From an uncultured Clostridia bacterium (GTDB lineage Bacteria > Bacillota > Clostridia > Oscillospirales > Ruminococcaceae): DNA of 64,000 nt. The stretch covers positions 62,001 to 126,000 of the forward strand of contig CANQVE010000001.1 of NCBI GenBank assembly GCA_947627205.1, in the 5' to 3' direction. Positions 51,353-60,426 of this stretch are shown one piece after another. Position 1 is the first letter of the stretch; every line of letters starts with the position of its first letter. The notes below the pieces were generated by a model, which saw only the letters and a list, made by a program, of their open reading frames with translations, did no database searches and was not told the origin of the DNA. The translations under genes were made by a program, and so were the position numbers.

Positions 51353-52744
51353 CTACTCCGTTTTACTATCAACTATGTTGCTTACCCAAACTCCCTTGTT
51401 TATCAATACGCAGCCTATAGCGACCTTTATGAGGTCCGCCGCCTGTACTATCGCGTAGACCGCAAGTATCGGAACGTCCGTAAACGTGCATAACAATGCC
51501 GCCGCAGGAACTCCTATCGCCCACGAATATACGCTGTCGAAAAGAAACGTTACGAGCGTTTTTCCGCCGCTTCTTAAAGTAAAATAAAGCGCGTTCAAAA
51601 AGCCCTGTACGGGGAAAAACAGCGCCGTCACTATTATAAACTGCGTCGCATATTCTTTTACTTCCGCCGTCGTATCATAAGCGTTCGGGAATACTCCCGA
51701 TATAAGCACCAGAATTATCGTCATTATTGCGCTTACTCCGCCCGTAAACCACATAAGCGCAAAGGCTTCTTTTTTCGCCCTTTCATACAGCGAAGCACCG
51801 AGCGTCTGTCCGATGATTATCCCGACTGCGTTTCCGAGCGAAACGAACACAACGTTCAGAAGATTGCAGAGCGCGTTTGAAATATTAAGCCCCGCGACAA
51901 TTTCTATTCCCCTGTGCGAATATATCTGCGTCATAAACGCAATAGCCGCCGCCCACATAAGCTCATTAAAGAAAATAGGCAAGCCTTTTTTAATTATCTT
52001 CGCCGCAATATCACGGGGTACCGTAAGCCTTTTATACAAGCCTTTTAAGAACTCGTGCTTTTTCTTTGCGGAGTACATAAGTATAATTATTACCGCAAGC
52101 TCCGCAAAACGCGCTATCACCGTCGCAAGCGCCGCTCCTCTTTCTTCCATTTTCGGAAAGCCGAGGTTTCCGTATATTAAGAGCCAATTCCCGACAATAT
52201 CGACTATCACCGAAACAACTCCCGCTATCATCGGCTTTACCGCAGAGCCCGTTTCGCGCAGGCTTCCCGCAAAGATCTGAGTTATCACAAACGGCGGAAG
52301 TCCCCAGAGCATGATATTCATATAGCGCTTTGCTATTTCTACCGTCAGAACGGGATCAATGTCCTTGCTCTCGCCTTTAAGATAAAGGTCGATAAGAAAG
52401 TCGCCGCCGAAAATAAACGCCAGCATTCCCGTTATAAGAACGGCAATTCCTATCCAGTGCTTTATTCTTACGGTCTGTCTGAAACCCTCCGTGTTTTTCT
52501 GTCCGTAATACTGCGCGCCGTATATGCCCGGTCCCGAAAGACCGCCGAAAACCGCGAGATTGAACACAAATATAAGCTGTCCGACGATAGAAACCGCCGT
52601 TATGGCTTCCGTGCCGAGGCTTCCGACCATTACATTGTCCACAAGCCCAACGGCGTTTGTTATGCCGTTTTGTATCATCATCGGCACGGCTATAGCCATT
52701 GCCTGTCCGTAAACTTTTCTTAAACTGAAATCTGTCTTTTCCAT
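51353..52744 (-). CDS. MATE family efflux transporter
   Basis: 463 aa with about twelve hydrophobic segments in two similar halves, each beginning with a MIQNGITNAVGLVDNVMVG or LMWAAAIAFMTQIYS type stretch. The family exports cationic drugs or metabolites using a sodium or proton gradient; the substrate cannot be read from sequence. The N-terminal FSLRKVYGQAMAIAVPMM is typical of MATE. It follows mgsA after a terminator-like hairpin and runs directly into recO, so a promoter may lie in the 67-nt gap although none is clear. Confidence 0.9.
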   Translation of the reverse strand: MEKTDFSLRKVYGQAMAIAVPMMIQNGITNAVGLVDNVMVGSLGTEAITAVSIVGQLIFVFNLAVFGGLSGPGIYGAQYYGQKNTEGFRQTVRIKHWIGIAVLITGMLAFIFGGDFLIDLYLKGESKDIDPVLTVEIAKRYMNIMLWGLPPFVITQIFAGSLRETGSAVKPMIAGVVSVIVDIVGNWLLIYGNLGFPKMEERGAALATVIARFAELAVIIILMYSAKKKHEFLKGLYKRLTVPRDIAAKIIKKGLPIFFNELMWAAAIAFMTQIYSHRGIEIVAGLNISNALCNLLNVVFVSLGNAVGIIIGQTLGASLYERAKKEAFALMWFTGGVSAIMTIILVLISGVFPNAYDTTAEVKEYATQFIIVTALFFPVQGFLNALYFTLRSGGKTLVTFLFDSVYSWAIGVPAAALLCTFTDVPILAVYAIVQAADLIKVAIGCVLINKGVWVSNIVDSKTE

Positions 52745-52751
52745 AAAACTC

Positions 52752-52792
52752 CAAAAAAATAACTAAAGTGCGCCCGTAATAAGACGCACTTT
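52752..52792 (-). terminator. Intrinsic terminator of minD-mgsA
   Basis: AAAGTGCG (52765-52772) and CGCACTTT (52785-52792), 12-nt loop. In the minus direction it is followed by AGTTATTTTTTTGG. It separates mgsA from the MATE gene. Confidence 0.72.
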
Positions 52793-52811
52793 AAAATATC
52801 CGCGTTTTAAT

Positions 52812-53207
52812 TTATCTCATATATTCGCGCCAGTCAAGGTCGCCGCGTTCGAGCGCATGAATAAGCGCTTCGGCTGTCGCTATGTTTGTCGCAACGGGAA
52901 TACTGTGAACATCACAGAGCCTCAGAATGTTTATATCATTCGGCTCGTGGGATTTCATCGTAAGCGGATCGCGGAAAAAGATAAGCAGGTCTATCTCATT
53001 ACAGCTGATACTCGAAGCAAGCTGTTGGTCGCCGCCTTGAGATCCGCTTAGAAAACGCTGTATCTGCAAACCCGTAGCCTCGGCGACGAGCTTTCCCGTT
53101 GTCCCCGTTGCACATAGGTTATATCTGCTCAAAATACCGCAATATGCTATGCAGAACTGCACCATAAGTTCTTTCTTGGCATCGTGAGCTATCAAAGCCA
53201 CAGTCAT
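52812..53207 (-). CDS. mgsA: Methylglyoxal synthase
   Basis: 131 aa. Converts dihydroxyacetone phosphate to methylglyoxal and phosphate, relieving phosphate limitation in glycolysis. It starts [12 protein letters not shown]. The phosphate site is [10 protein letters not shown] near residue 37, and [12 protein letters not shown] and DLLIFFRDP near 75 provide the catalytic Asp. The start at 53207 has AGGAGGTG 6 nt upstream; the frame's earlier GTG lies inside that ribosome site. It lies 39 nt after the MinD-like gene, an order also seen in other Firmicutes. Confidence 0.95.
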   Translation of the reverse strand: MTVALIAHDAKKELMVQFCIAYCGILSRYNLCATGTTGKLVAEATGLQIQRFLSGSQGGDQQLASSISCNEIDLLIFFRDPLTMKSHEPNDINILRLCDVHSIPVATNIATAEALIHALERGDLDWREYMR

Positions 53208-53246
53208 GACCAACACCTCCTGTTTTATCTCAGGACATAAACCGAA

Positions 53247-53984
53247 TTAGTCGATATTTATCGTAAGAGGAACGTCCTCTCCGTTTATACGTCTTGCAAT
53301 AGCGGTATATGCCTTATATCCTCCGCATGACGGCGGCAGAGCCTCGCCCTTTGCGCCGCATATCTTTATGTTTACATCTTCGGGAACAACGCCGATAAGC
53401 GGTATTCCTACGCTGTCCATGACCTCGTCGAGATCGTAGAGTATATCCTCGTCTTTGAACTTCGGGCTGACCTTATTTATAATAAGACGCTGGTTTATGC
53501 AGTTCTTTACATACAAGAAGTCCGAAAGTATCGCGCCGTCGCGGACGCACACCGTATCGGGGGTAGTTACCATAAGTATAAGATCCGCGGCTTTGATAAC
53601 GCTGAAAACAGAGCTTCCGACGCCTGCCGTGTCGATTATGATATAGTCAAAATGCTCGCGCATCTGCTCGCAGACGTTCATGATCTTCTGCGCGTTTATG
53701 TCGATAAAGGGGTTTCTTGTCGCGCACACAAGACTGAGGTTCGGAACTCTTTCGACCTTTGTGGTCGCGGTAAGGATATCTATTTTCCCCTCAAGGTATT
53801 CGCCGATGTCATGCTTTACCTTATCCTTTATTCCGAGCATGATATCAAGGCAGCGCAGACCAAAGTCAAGCTCCACAAGCAGTGTCTTTTTTCCGAGATT
53901 TGCAAGACCTGTAGCAACATTCGCCGATGTTGTGGACTTTCCTGTTCCGCCCTTTCCGGCAGTGACCGCAATAATCTGTGACAT
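53247..53984 (-). CDS. minD: MinD/ParA-like ATPase
   Basis: 245 aa deviant-Walker ATPase. The P-loop is KGGTGKSTTSANVA near residue 11, with the signature first Lys. Switch regions are LVELDFGLRCLDIMLG near 35 (MinD has DxDxGLRNLD) and YIIIDTAGVGS near 115. Position after the mre/PBP2 genes suggests MinD. Two things are odd: the C-terminus (EDVPLTINID) has no amphipathic membrane-targeting helix, and neither minC nor minE is adjacent. It may be a MinD relative with another job. AGGGG precedes the ATG. Confidence 0.75.
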   Translation of the reverse strand: MSQIIAVTAGKGGTGKSTTSANVATGLANLGKKTLLVELDFGLRCLDIMLGIKDKVKHDIGEYLEGKIDILTATTKVERVPNLSLVCATRNPFIDINAQKIMNVCEQMREHFDYIIIDTAGVGSSVFSVIKAADLILMVTTPDTVCVRDGAILSDFLYVKNCINQRLIINKVSPKFKDEDILYDLDEVMDSVGIPLIGVVPEDVNIKICGAKGEALPPSCGGYKAYTAIARRINGEDVPLTINID

Positions 53985-54268
53985 ATTCTTCCCCTCTCCG
54001 ATGTCAAACGAACATCATAAAAATAACCAAACACAGCGCTTTAGAAAAGCTGCTTTTCAGACCGTCAAAAGCACCGCAAACGACAAAGTCTGCGTTTTTC
54101 AGACACGTCCGAATAAATTTTATTACTCATACACTACTTTAATTTTACCACAAAAATTTCGATATGAAAAGAGCTTTTTTCATTATATGCGAAATTTCGT
54201 GAATTTTGTTACTTTACCTAAATACTTTTTAGCTATTTTGCATAAAAGAATTTATGAAATACTATCAA
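53985..54268. other. Intergenic region between PBP2 and minD genes
   Basis: 284 nt without a gene. On the minus strand a weak promoter is possible with an extended -10 (TGG-TAAAAT, about 54146-54154) and TTTCAT 16 bp upstream. GAAAAAAGCTCTTTTC (about 54168-54183) is an imperfect palindrome. No clear terminator for the PBP gene is seen. Confidence 0.45.
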
Positions 54269-56344
54269 TTACAGCGGTGCCAGAGGAACGCCGTTTGCAT
54301 CATAATGTGTAGATATCGTTCCCGAAACATACGCCTTTATTATATTTGCGACCATATATTTTGCCACTTCGCCCTCTTCGAGCAATATCCCGAAAGCAAT
54401 TTCCGGATCATTCGCAGGATAAAATCCGACTATAGTACCGTTGAATACATTTGAGCTTACCTGGGGCGAGCCTGTCTTTATCGCTACATTGCCAACGCCT
54501 ACTCCTATATAATCATAGGCGTTTACATATCCTACTCCGGGTATCCTCAGCGAGCCGTCTCTTTTTGCAACGCGCTTCATTCCCTCTCTTACGGCGTTCA
54601 TATATGCAGTCATATTCGGATAATTTGAGAAATCCTCTCCTATTTCTGCTTCTGCGTCGTAGATCTTCTCCGAAAAATCATAGTTGTAAACGGATTTGAG
54701 AATATGCGGGGTATATCTTACGCCCTTATTTGCAAGTGTCATTGCCTGGACAGCAAGATGAAGCGGAGTTACGGCTGTTTCACACTGTCCTATTCCCGCC
54801 TGGACTATATCGCCCGCGTGCCAGTCAAGCCCTTTTTCTTCATACAGCTCGAGCGAACTCATCTGTCCTGTTTCCATGGACAGTTCAAAACCGAGGTCTG
54901 TGCCTATGCCGAACCTGTTTCCCCACATGGCGAGAGCGTCTATTCCGAGCCTGCGCGCAGTTTCATAAAAGAATATATTGCAGGAATACATCAGCGCGGT
55001 ACTTACGTCAATGCTTCCGTGCCAGCCGAGGCAAGTCGGAACAAATCCGGGAGCATAATACATATAATTATGTCCGCATCTTATTGTCGAAGAAAGTCCT
55101 ATCTTTCCCTCGTAAAGTCCTGCTATAGACGTTATCGTCTTAAAAGTAGAACCCGGGCGGTAGGTGCCTTTCAGCGCGCGGTTGAATACGGGAGAATATT
55201 CCTGTGCCATAACGCCCTCGGGATCTTCGGCATATTCGTTAAGGTCGAAATTCGGATAGCTCACCATTGCAAGCACACCGCCCGTTTTAACGTCAAGCAC
55301 AACTACTGCTCCCGCCTGGCAGGCTTCTCTAAGATATTTTGTACCGTAATCCTTTACTGCGGCGGGCGACTGTAAATATTTTATATGATATTCGAGAGCG
55401 TCCTGTATCAGTTTCTGATATTCCGAATCAATAGTCAGCATCACAGAATTTCCCGATTCGGGCTGTTTTGTTACGTCATCGGATATCAGCTTTCCGTCAG
55501 AGCCGTAGGTTATGGTCCTTATCCCGCGCGTTCCTCTCAAAGTGCTTTCAAATGCAGACTCAATACCGCTTACGCCTATAACGTCGTTTATGGTATATCC
55601 GCTGTCTTTAAGCTCTTTATACTGCTCTGCGGAGATAGCGCCGACGGTCCCTCTGTAATGTGCGGAAATATCGCCGTCAAGATAGACGCGCTCCCAGCTT
55701 TCCGTTATGTCAATGCCCGATATCAATGACGAAAGCTCTTTCAGATCCTGAACGGTCTCGTCCTTTATATCGGGAGCAAGGACAAACTTGTTCTTCGTCG
55801 AAAAATCTTTTATCGTCATTTCATAGCGGACGCCCGCGATAAGCCTGCGCATCTGCTCGTCATATTTTTCGCCGATATCGTAGGTCTCATACAACCAATA
55901 CATACAATCCTCGGCAGAGGAATAATCCGCAACGCCGAGCGTTTTCTTCAGCTTATTTACTGCGCTGTCTTTTCCTGTCAGAAAGTTATAGGGCTTTGAG
56001 GTGCTAATGGGGAGACTGTCGTTCCATTTTTCACCGTGTTTTTTCAGGACTTTAAGCGCTCTGTAAATAATATCGTTTTCGGTACCGTCCTCTATAAATG
56101 CCTTTTGCAGATCTACGGAGAATACTATCTTGTTTGAATTGAGGACTTTTCCCGAACTGTCAACTATCATTCCTCTTGTAGCTTCGATATCCTGCTGTGC
56201 GGTATAGGTCGTCTGCGTAAGTTCAAGATACTTGTCGCCGTCTACTATCTGCGTCTGAATGAGCTTTAAGCCGCACATAAAGGACAGGATAACGACCAGT
56301 GCGGCTAATATGATTGTACGAATAATATAAGAAACTTTTGACAT
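54269..56344 (-). CDS. mrdA: Class B penicillin-binding protein, PBP2 (elongation type)
   Basis: 691 aa peptidoglycan transpeptidase of the rod complex. One N-terminal transmembrane helix (residues 8-27) is followed by the dimerisation domain and the transpeptidase. The active-site SxxK is in YRPGSTFKTITS near 400, the SxN is YSCN near 453, and KTG is in AIKTGSPQVSS near 632. Cysteines flank the active region (RCGHNYMY, TCLGW). It lies 22 nt after mreD in an mreB-mreC-mreD-mrdA order, so its role is side-wall synthesis. The protein is intact. Confidence 0.93.
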   Translation of the reverse strand: MSKVSYIIRTIILAALVVILSFMCGLKLIQTQIVDGDKYLELTQTTYTAQQDIEATRGMIVDSSGKVLNSNKIVFSVDLQKAFIEDGTENDIIYRALKVLKKHGEKWNDSLPISTSKPYNFLTGKDSAVNKLKKTLGVADYSSAEDCMYWLYETYDIGEKYDEQMRRLIAGVRYEMTIKDFSTKNKFVLAPDIKDETVQDLKELSSLISGIDITESWERVYLDGDISAHYRGTVGAISAEQYKELKDSGYTINDVIGVSGIESAFESTLRGTRGIRTITYGSDGKLISDDVTKQPESGNSVMLTIDSEYQKLIQDALEYHIKYLQSPAAVKDYGTKYLREACQAGAVVVLDVKTGGVLAMVSYPNFDLNEYAEDPEGVMAQEYSPVFNRALKGTYRPGSTFKTITSIAGLYEGKIGLSSTIRCGHNYMYYAPGFVPTCLGWHGSIDVSTALMYSCNIFFYETARRLGIDALAMWGNRFGIGTDLGFELSMETGQMSSLELYEEKGLDWHAGDIVQAGIGQCETAVTPLHLAVQAMTLANKGVRYTPHILKSVYNYDFSEKIYDAEAEIGEDFSNYPNMTAYMNAVREGMKRVAKRDGSLRIPGVGYVNAYDYIGVGVGNVAIKTGSPQVSSNVFNGTIVGFYPANDPEIAFGILLEEGEVAKYMVANIIKAYVSGTISTHYDANGVPLAPL

Positions 56345-56366
56345 GATAATTTACCCAAAAACACAT

Positions 56367-56948
56367 TCACTCGCTCTCGTTGTTCTCTGCATCCTCTGCA
56401 TTCTGCGCCGAATTTTCGAGCTTTCTGCGCTCGCTCGGTCTAAGTCTTGAAACAACAAGCGAAATAAGAAAATATATCGGCACGGAAAACAAAACTGCGC
56501 CGAAATAAGACGGCAATACCACTCTTACAAAAGAAAATATGCTCTGTGTTCCCTCCCATACCCAGTGAAGAAACAGCATATCAAGAATGGCAACTGCCGC
56601 CGAAACCACCGCGTTTATTACAAAGTGAGAAATAAAATTCACCTTTATGAGAAATCTCGAAAGCAGAGAGATACACGGACAGGCAAACAAAAGCCACAGC
56701 GCGTAAAATCCTACAATTGAACTCCCGCTCGCCATATCCATAAGAAATCCGCAGAACATTCCGAAAATTCCCGACGAAAGGTCGCCCTCGTGCATTGCCA
56801 CAGCAGTAGCCAGCGGAATGAGCAGAAGAGGGCAAAATCCCTTTATCAGCGGGTTGCACAAAAACAGATAAAACAAGATCATCAGCACGACATAGAATGC
56901 CCAGCGCAAGACCACTTTAAACATTGCACGGCGTGTGCGTGCCCTCAT
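56367..56948 (-). CDS. mreD: Rod shape-determining protein MreD-like
   Basis: 193 aa from the chosen start. Five or six hydrophobic helices begin at VVLRWAFYVVLMILFYLFL, and the conserved GIFGMFCGFLMDMASGS stretch with an acidic residue in the helix is typical of MreD. The start at 56948 follows mreC by 19 nt but has a weak ribosome site. The open frame extends to 57020, overlapping mreC by 53 nt, and a TTG at 56978 is another possibility. Position between mreC and PBP2 supports the name. The charged tail ends AEDAENNESE. Confidence 0.85.
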   Translation of the reverse strand: MRARTRRAMFKVVLRWAFYVVLMILFYLFLCNPLIKGFCPLLLIPLATAVAMHEGDLSSGIFGMFCGFLMDMASGSSIVGFYALWLLFACPCISLLSRFLIKVNFISHFVINAVVSAAVAILDMLFLHWVWEGTQSIFSFVRVVLPSYFGAVLFSVPIYFLISLVVSRLRPSERRKLENSAQNAEDAENNESE

Positions 56949-56967
56949 TCCGAGAGGTTTTTTTACA

Positions 56968-57831
56968 CTATTCTTCAATCTCGAAAGGTACACCCTTTCC
57001 GTCAAAATCCGTAATGACAAACATTGTGGTCACATTAAACACATCTACCGCAGGCTTTACAAGCGCATGCTTTGAAAGTCCGTTCGGATCGTCGTATATT
57101 TCCACGACCGTTCCGACCATAAGATCGTCGGGAAACAGTCCGCTTTTTCCCGAAGTAAAGATAACGTCGCCTACAGCTATATCCGCGTCCTTTAAAATTC
57201 CGCTCATAATGCACATTCTGTCCTGTGCGCTTTCAACGGTGTTTTCGATAACTCCCGTAACCTTTGAGCGAACGGAATAAACTCCCACATTAACTTCGGG
57301 GCTTATTACGGCAGTGACCTTTGCATAATTATCGGCAATAGACGTTACTCTCCCCACAAGCCCCGCAGAAGTCACCACGGGATCATTCAGAGAAATTCCG
57401 CTCGTCTTTCCGCTTCCGATAGTAAAACCGCCGTAGATATCGTTTGCATTTCGGGCGATAACGCTGCAGCTCTCGGAAAAAATAAAGTCGGGATTTTTTT
57501 CCTTTAGTCCGAGTATCTCTCTGAGCTGTGCGTTTTCTTCTTCGAGGGTATTATAGTCCTTGGTCTTTTTATAAAGCTCGGTGAGCTGAGACTTTAAAGA
57601 CTCGTTTTCCGCTTTGTATACATCGGCATTTACGAGTTTGTCGATAAATCCCGAAACTCCGTCCGAAACCGCGTTTGCCGCTGTAGTAAAAGGATACAGA
57701 AGCGTTCCGACAATTTGTTCGGGAGGCGTTTCCGTTCCGAGCGTTACGGCCGCGTATGCCATAAGCCCCAAAAGCAGTGCCGCAAGACAAATGAGTACCT
57801 TAAATTTTACGCTGTGAAAAAATTCTTTCAT
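56968..57831 (-). CDS. mreC: Rod shape-determining protein MreC
   Basis: 287 aa. An N-terminal membrane helix (residues 11-30) is followed by a coiled coil about 60-105 (NESLKSQLTELYKK, EENAQLREILGL). The beta-rich domain contains VIARNANDIYGGFTIGSGKTSGI and DVIFTSGKSGLFPDDLMVGTV. It scaffolds the elongasome outside the membrane, linking MreB/MreD with PBP2. It lies 18 nt after mreB. Confidence 0.94.
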   Translation of the reverse strand: MKEFFHSVKFKVLICLAALLLGLMAYAAVTLGTETPPEQIVGTLLYPFTTAANAVSDGVSGFIDKLVNADVYKAENESLKSQLTELYKKTKDYNTLEEENAQLREILGLKEKNPDFIFSESCSVIARNANDIYGGFTIGSGKTSGISLNDPVVTSAGLVGRVTSIADNYAKVTAVISPEVNVGVYSVRSKVTGVIENTVESAQDRMCIMSGILKDADIAVGDVIFTSGKSGLFPDDLMVGTVVEIYDDPNGLSKHALVKPAVDVFNVTTMFVITDFDGKGVPFEIEE

Positions 57832-57849
57832 ATTTTAATTAAAGTAAGA

Positions 57850-58869
57850 TCAGTAAATAGTTTCATCCTCAGACAGAACGTCTTCGAGCTTGTCGATATT
57901 TTCGAGGACTTTTCCCGCGCCGTCCGCAACACAGTCAAGAGGTCTTTCGGCGATCTTTACGGGCATTCCCGTTTCCTCGTGGATAAGTCTGTCGAGCCCC
58001 TTTAAGAGTGCGCCGCCGCCCGCAAGCATTATCCCGCTTTCGATTATATCCGCCGCAAGCTCGGGAGGACATTTTTCGAGAGTGGTCTTTATTGCTTCGA
58101 TTATGTGCGAAAGCGGCTCGGAGAGCGCTTCTCTGATTTCCTCGCTCTTTATGGTTATGTTTTCGGGAAGTCCGTTTAAGAGGTTTCTTCCGCGAATGTC
58201 CATGACAGGCTCGTTCTCGTCGGTCTTAAATGCCGAGCCTATTCCCGTTTTTATGTTCTCGGCTGTTCTTTCACCGATAAGAAGATTATATTTCTTTTTA
58301 ATATAGTTTATGATAGCAGAATCAAACTCGTCGCCTGCAACTCTTACGGAACGTGCAGTTACAATGCCTCCGAGAGAGATAATAGCGACCTCGCTCGTAC
58401 CGCCGCCGATATCGACAATCATGCTTCCCATTGGCTCGGCAACGGGAAGTCCTGCGCCGATAGCCGCCGCCATAGGCTCTTCTATTATTGAAACGCGCTT
58501 TGCGCCTGCCTGCTGTGCGGCTTCTTTAACGGCTCTGCGCTCAACTTCCGTTACGCCCGAGGGTATACATATTATAACTCTCGCTCTGCCTCTGCCTTTG
58601 AGAGCCTTTTTTATAAACTGCGAGAGCATAATAGACGTCATGTCGAAATCTGCGATAACGCCGTCTTTAAGCGGTCTTACGGCAACGATAGAACCCGGGG
58701 TTCTTCCTATAACTTCCTTAGCCTCTGAGCCGACATAGCGGACCTGGTTTGCTTTTTTATCTACCGCAACGACCGACGGCTCGCGGATAATAATGCCTTT
58801 TCCTCTCATATAAACGAGTGTATTTGCGGTTCCGAGATCAATTCCGATATCTTTGTTTATTCCAAACAT
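57850..58869 (-). CDS. mreB: Rod shape-determining protein MreB
   Basis: 339 aa bacterial actin. ATP-binding motifs: [15 protein letters not shown] near residue 6, [19 protein letters not shown] near 156, and [17 protein letters not shown] near 286. It forms membrane-associated filaments that direct lateral wall synthesis, so the cell is probably rod-shaped or oval. It is the first gene of mreB-mreC-mreD-mrdA, with a SigA promoter at 58926. Confidence 0.96.
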   Translation of the reverse strand: MFGINKDIGIDLGTANTLVYMRGKGIIIREPSVVAVDKKANQVRYVGSEAKEVIGRTPGSIVAVRPLKDGVIADFDMTSIMLSQFIKKALKGRGRARVIICIPSGVTEVERRAVKEAAQQAGAKRVSIIEEPMAAAIGAGLPVAEPMGSMIVDIGGGTSEVAIISLGGIVTARSVRVAGDEFDSAIINYIKKKYNLLIGERTAENIKTGIGSAFKTDENEPVMDIRGRNLLNGLPENITIKSEEIREALSEPLSHIIEAIKTTLEKCPPELAADIIESGIMLAGGGALLKGLDRLIHEETGMPVKIAERPLDCVADGAGKVLENIDKLEDVLSEDETIY

Positions 58870-58925
58870 TAGTTTAGTTCCTCCGAAAATATTTACAAAA
58901 AGTCAGGTACAAACTGCCAACTTAT

Positions 58926-58954
58926 ATTATAACATTATTTTTTCCGTCCTGCAA
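58926..58954 (-). promoter_or_regulatory. SigA promoter of mreBCD-mrdA
   Basis: TTGCAG (58949-58954) and TATAAT (58926-58931), minus strand, 17-bp spacer. The predicted leader is about 50 nt. Confidence 0.7.
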
Positions 58955-59056
58955 TGTAATATTTATAGATATTTTCGGATTTTTCCGTCGTCTTTTTCGT
59001 CATTTTGACTAATGAACAAAATCAGGAAACCCCAAAGGCAAGCCGAAGCCTGCCCT

Positions 59057-59180
59057 TTTAGAGGTAAGAGGTAAGAGGTAAGAGGCAAGAGTTTGTTTTA
59101 AGAGGAAAAGTTGTTTTCCTTATTGGAGCTGGTTTGTTATAAAAAATAAGAGGTTAGGGTTTAAAACTCTAGCCTCCAAA
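59057..59180. repeat. Heptad arrays between mreB promoter and SHOCT gene
   Basis: TTAGAGGTAAGAGGTAAGAG units at 59059-59088, with looser units at 59145-59180 ending in AACTCTAGCCTCC on the opposite sense. The spacer 58955-59265 holds no gene. Confidence 0.72.
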
Positions 59181-59265
59181 AGCGTTCATAAACGTAATTT
59201 AGAATAATAGTGTTTGAAAAGAAACATAAATAGGATTTTATAAAAGCTGAAATCGTATTTGTACA

Positions 59266-59823
59266 TTACATATTGTTCAAAAGTTCAGCTTTCTTTTTTT
59301 CAAAGTCCTCTTTTGAGATAAGTCCGTTGTCGAGCATTTGTTTCAGTTCGTTCAGTTTTGCAGTGACGGACTGTTCTATCGCGGCTTTCATGTATGCTTC
59401 TTGTGCAACTTCTTCCGTATCGACTATCTTTGGTATCTCCGAGTTGAAGATCAACGGCTTTCTTATAATGAAGCGTACAATGTCTATCGGCACTAATCCA
59501 TAGCCCAGCATACCCGCGGGAATTAAAGTGAAGTACATAACGATAAGCCCCAGCGGAATAAGAGGCATGCTGTGCCTGATGTTGGAAAACCAGCGCCTTT
59601 GGTGAGCAGTGCCCACTATTATTGCGCTCATCATCCACGCGAAAACAACCCCAACAGTTACGGTTGTAAAATCAACAGTCCCCTGCATATTGACTATAAT
59701 TACCCCAAACAGCACGCCAACTATAAGCCCTATTATCAGCCATTTCTTCCGCAGTTTGTTCTCCTTGTCATACGCTTTCTGCATAGCAGGCGTCAGATCT
59801 TCATATTTGATTTTTTCAGCCAT
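59266..59823 (-). CDS. Membrane protein with C-terminal SHOCT domain
   Basis: 185 aa. After a charged N-terminus (EDLTPAMQKAYDKENKLRKKW) four hydrophobic helices lie at about residues 29-46, 50-70, 85-100 and 102-120. The last 32 residues, KLNELKQMLDNGLISKEDF followed by EKKKAELLNNM, match the SHOCT (short C-terminal) domain, a small helical hairpin found on many membrane or secreted proteins. Function is unknown. It is divergent from the XRE regulator with a perfect SigA promoter between, so the regulator could act on it (inference). Confidence 0.82.
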   Translation of the reverse strand: MAEKIKYEDLTPAMQKAYDKENKLRKKWLIIGLIVGVLFGVIIVNMQGTVDFTTVTVGVVFAWMMSAIIVGTAHQRRWFSNIRHSMPLIPLGLIVMYFTLIPAGMLGYGLVPIDIVRFIIRKPLIFNSEIPKIVDTEEVAQEAYMKAAIEQSVTAKLNELKQMLDNGLISKEDFEKKKAELLNNM

Positions 59824-59913
59824 ATCAATTACCTCCGTTTTATTACATATTTTTTTGTTTAATGTTGTATTATCGGTGCACCTGTTTCAACAAAAACATC
59901 TTTTAACGATTGT

Positions 59914-59942
59914 ATTATATCATAATATTTTTAAAATGTCAA
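59914..59942 (-). promoter_or_regulatory. Consensus SigA promoter of the SHOCT gene
   Basis: TTGACA (59937-59942) and TATAAT (59914-59919), minus strand, 17-bp spacer, perfect consensus. It is divergent from the XRE promoter at 59980. Confidence 0.85.
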
Positions 59943-59979
59943 TACTATTTTAATTATTTTTTTTAATAACTATATCATA

Positions 59980-60008
59980 TTGAAAATACAACTATAATAA
60001 CTTATAAT
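59980..60008 (+). promoter_or_regulatory. SigA promoter of the XRE regulator
   Basis: TTGAAA (59980-59985) and TATAAT (60003-60008), 17-bp spacer. The start would be at about 60015, overlapping AGGGTGG, so the transcript would be nearly leaderless with only about 11 nt before the ATG at 60026. Confidence 0.7.
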
Positions 60009-60025
60009 ATAATAGGGTGGTTAAA

Positions 60026-60418
60026 ATGAATAATGAAAAATGTTTTAAATACGGAGAAAGGCTGAGAAAACTGCGCAAAGAGCGCGGATTGTCGCAGGAG
60101 GAAGTTGCGATGCGCGCAGATATCACGACGTCATATTACGGTCAGCTTGAACGCGGAACGGCAAATCCGACCGTTTTATTGCTTGAAAAAATATGCGCCG
60201 TCATGGGCTTTTCATTAAACGATATATTTGCCGAAACAAGCACAAATCTGCTCGGAATCGACTCGCTTTCAATGCAGGTTCTTCAGCAGATACACGGAAA
60301 GACCGACCGCGAGAAAGAGCTTGTACTGTCGCTTATGAAAACTGCGTTTAAACTTCAGAACGAAAAACAGCAAAAAAATCCCTCTAAGCGAGGCTCTAAA
60401 GATGATATGGTTTTGTAA
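60026..60418 (+). CDS. XRE-family transcriptional regulator
   Basis: 130 aa. The helix-turn-helix spans about residues 8-62: GERLRKLRKERGLSQEEVAM, then TTSYYGQLERGTANPTVLLLEKI, then the DIFAE end of the domain. A helical C-terminal part (residues 75-130) with KTDREKELVLSLMKTAFKL may mediate dimerisation. The start is the ATG at 60026 with AGGGTGG 5 nt upstream; the preceding GTG lies in that site. It ends nine bases before the duplicated antisense-RNA unit whose hairpin probably serves as its terminator. Targets are unknown; candidates are its own promoter, the SHOCT gene and the adjacent toxin-like locus. Confidence 0.88.
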   Translation: MNNEKCFKYGERLRKLRKERGLSQEEVAMRADITTSYYGQLERGTANPTVLLLEKICAVMGFSLNDIFAETSTNLLGIDSLSMQVLQQIHGKTDREKELVLSLMKTAFKLQNEKQQKNPSKRGSKDDMVL

Positions 60419-60426
60419 ACCCGCAT

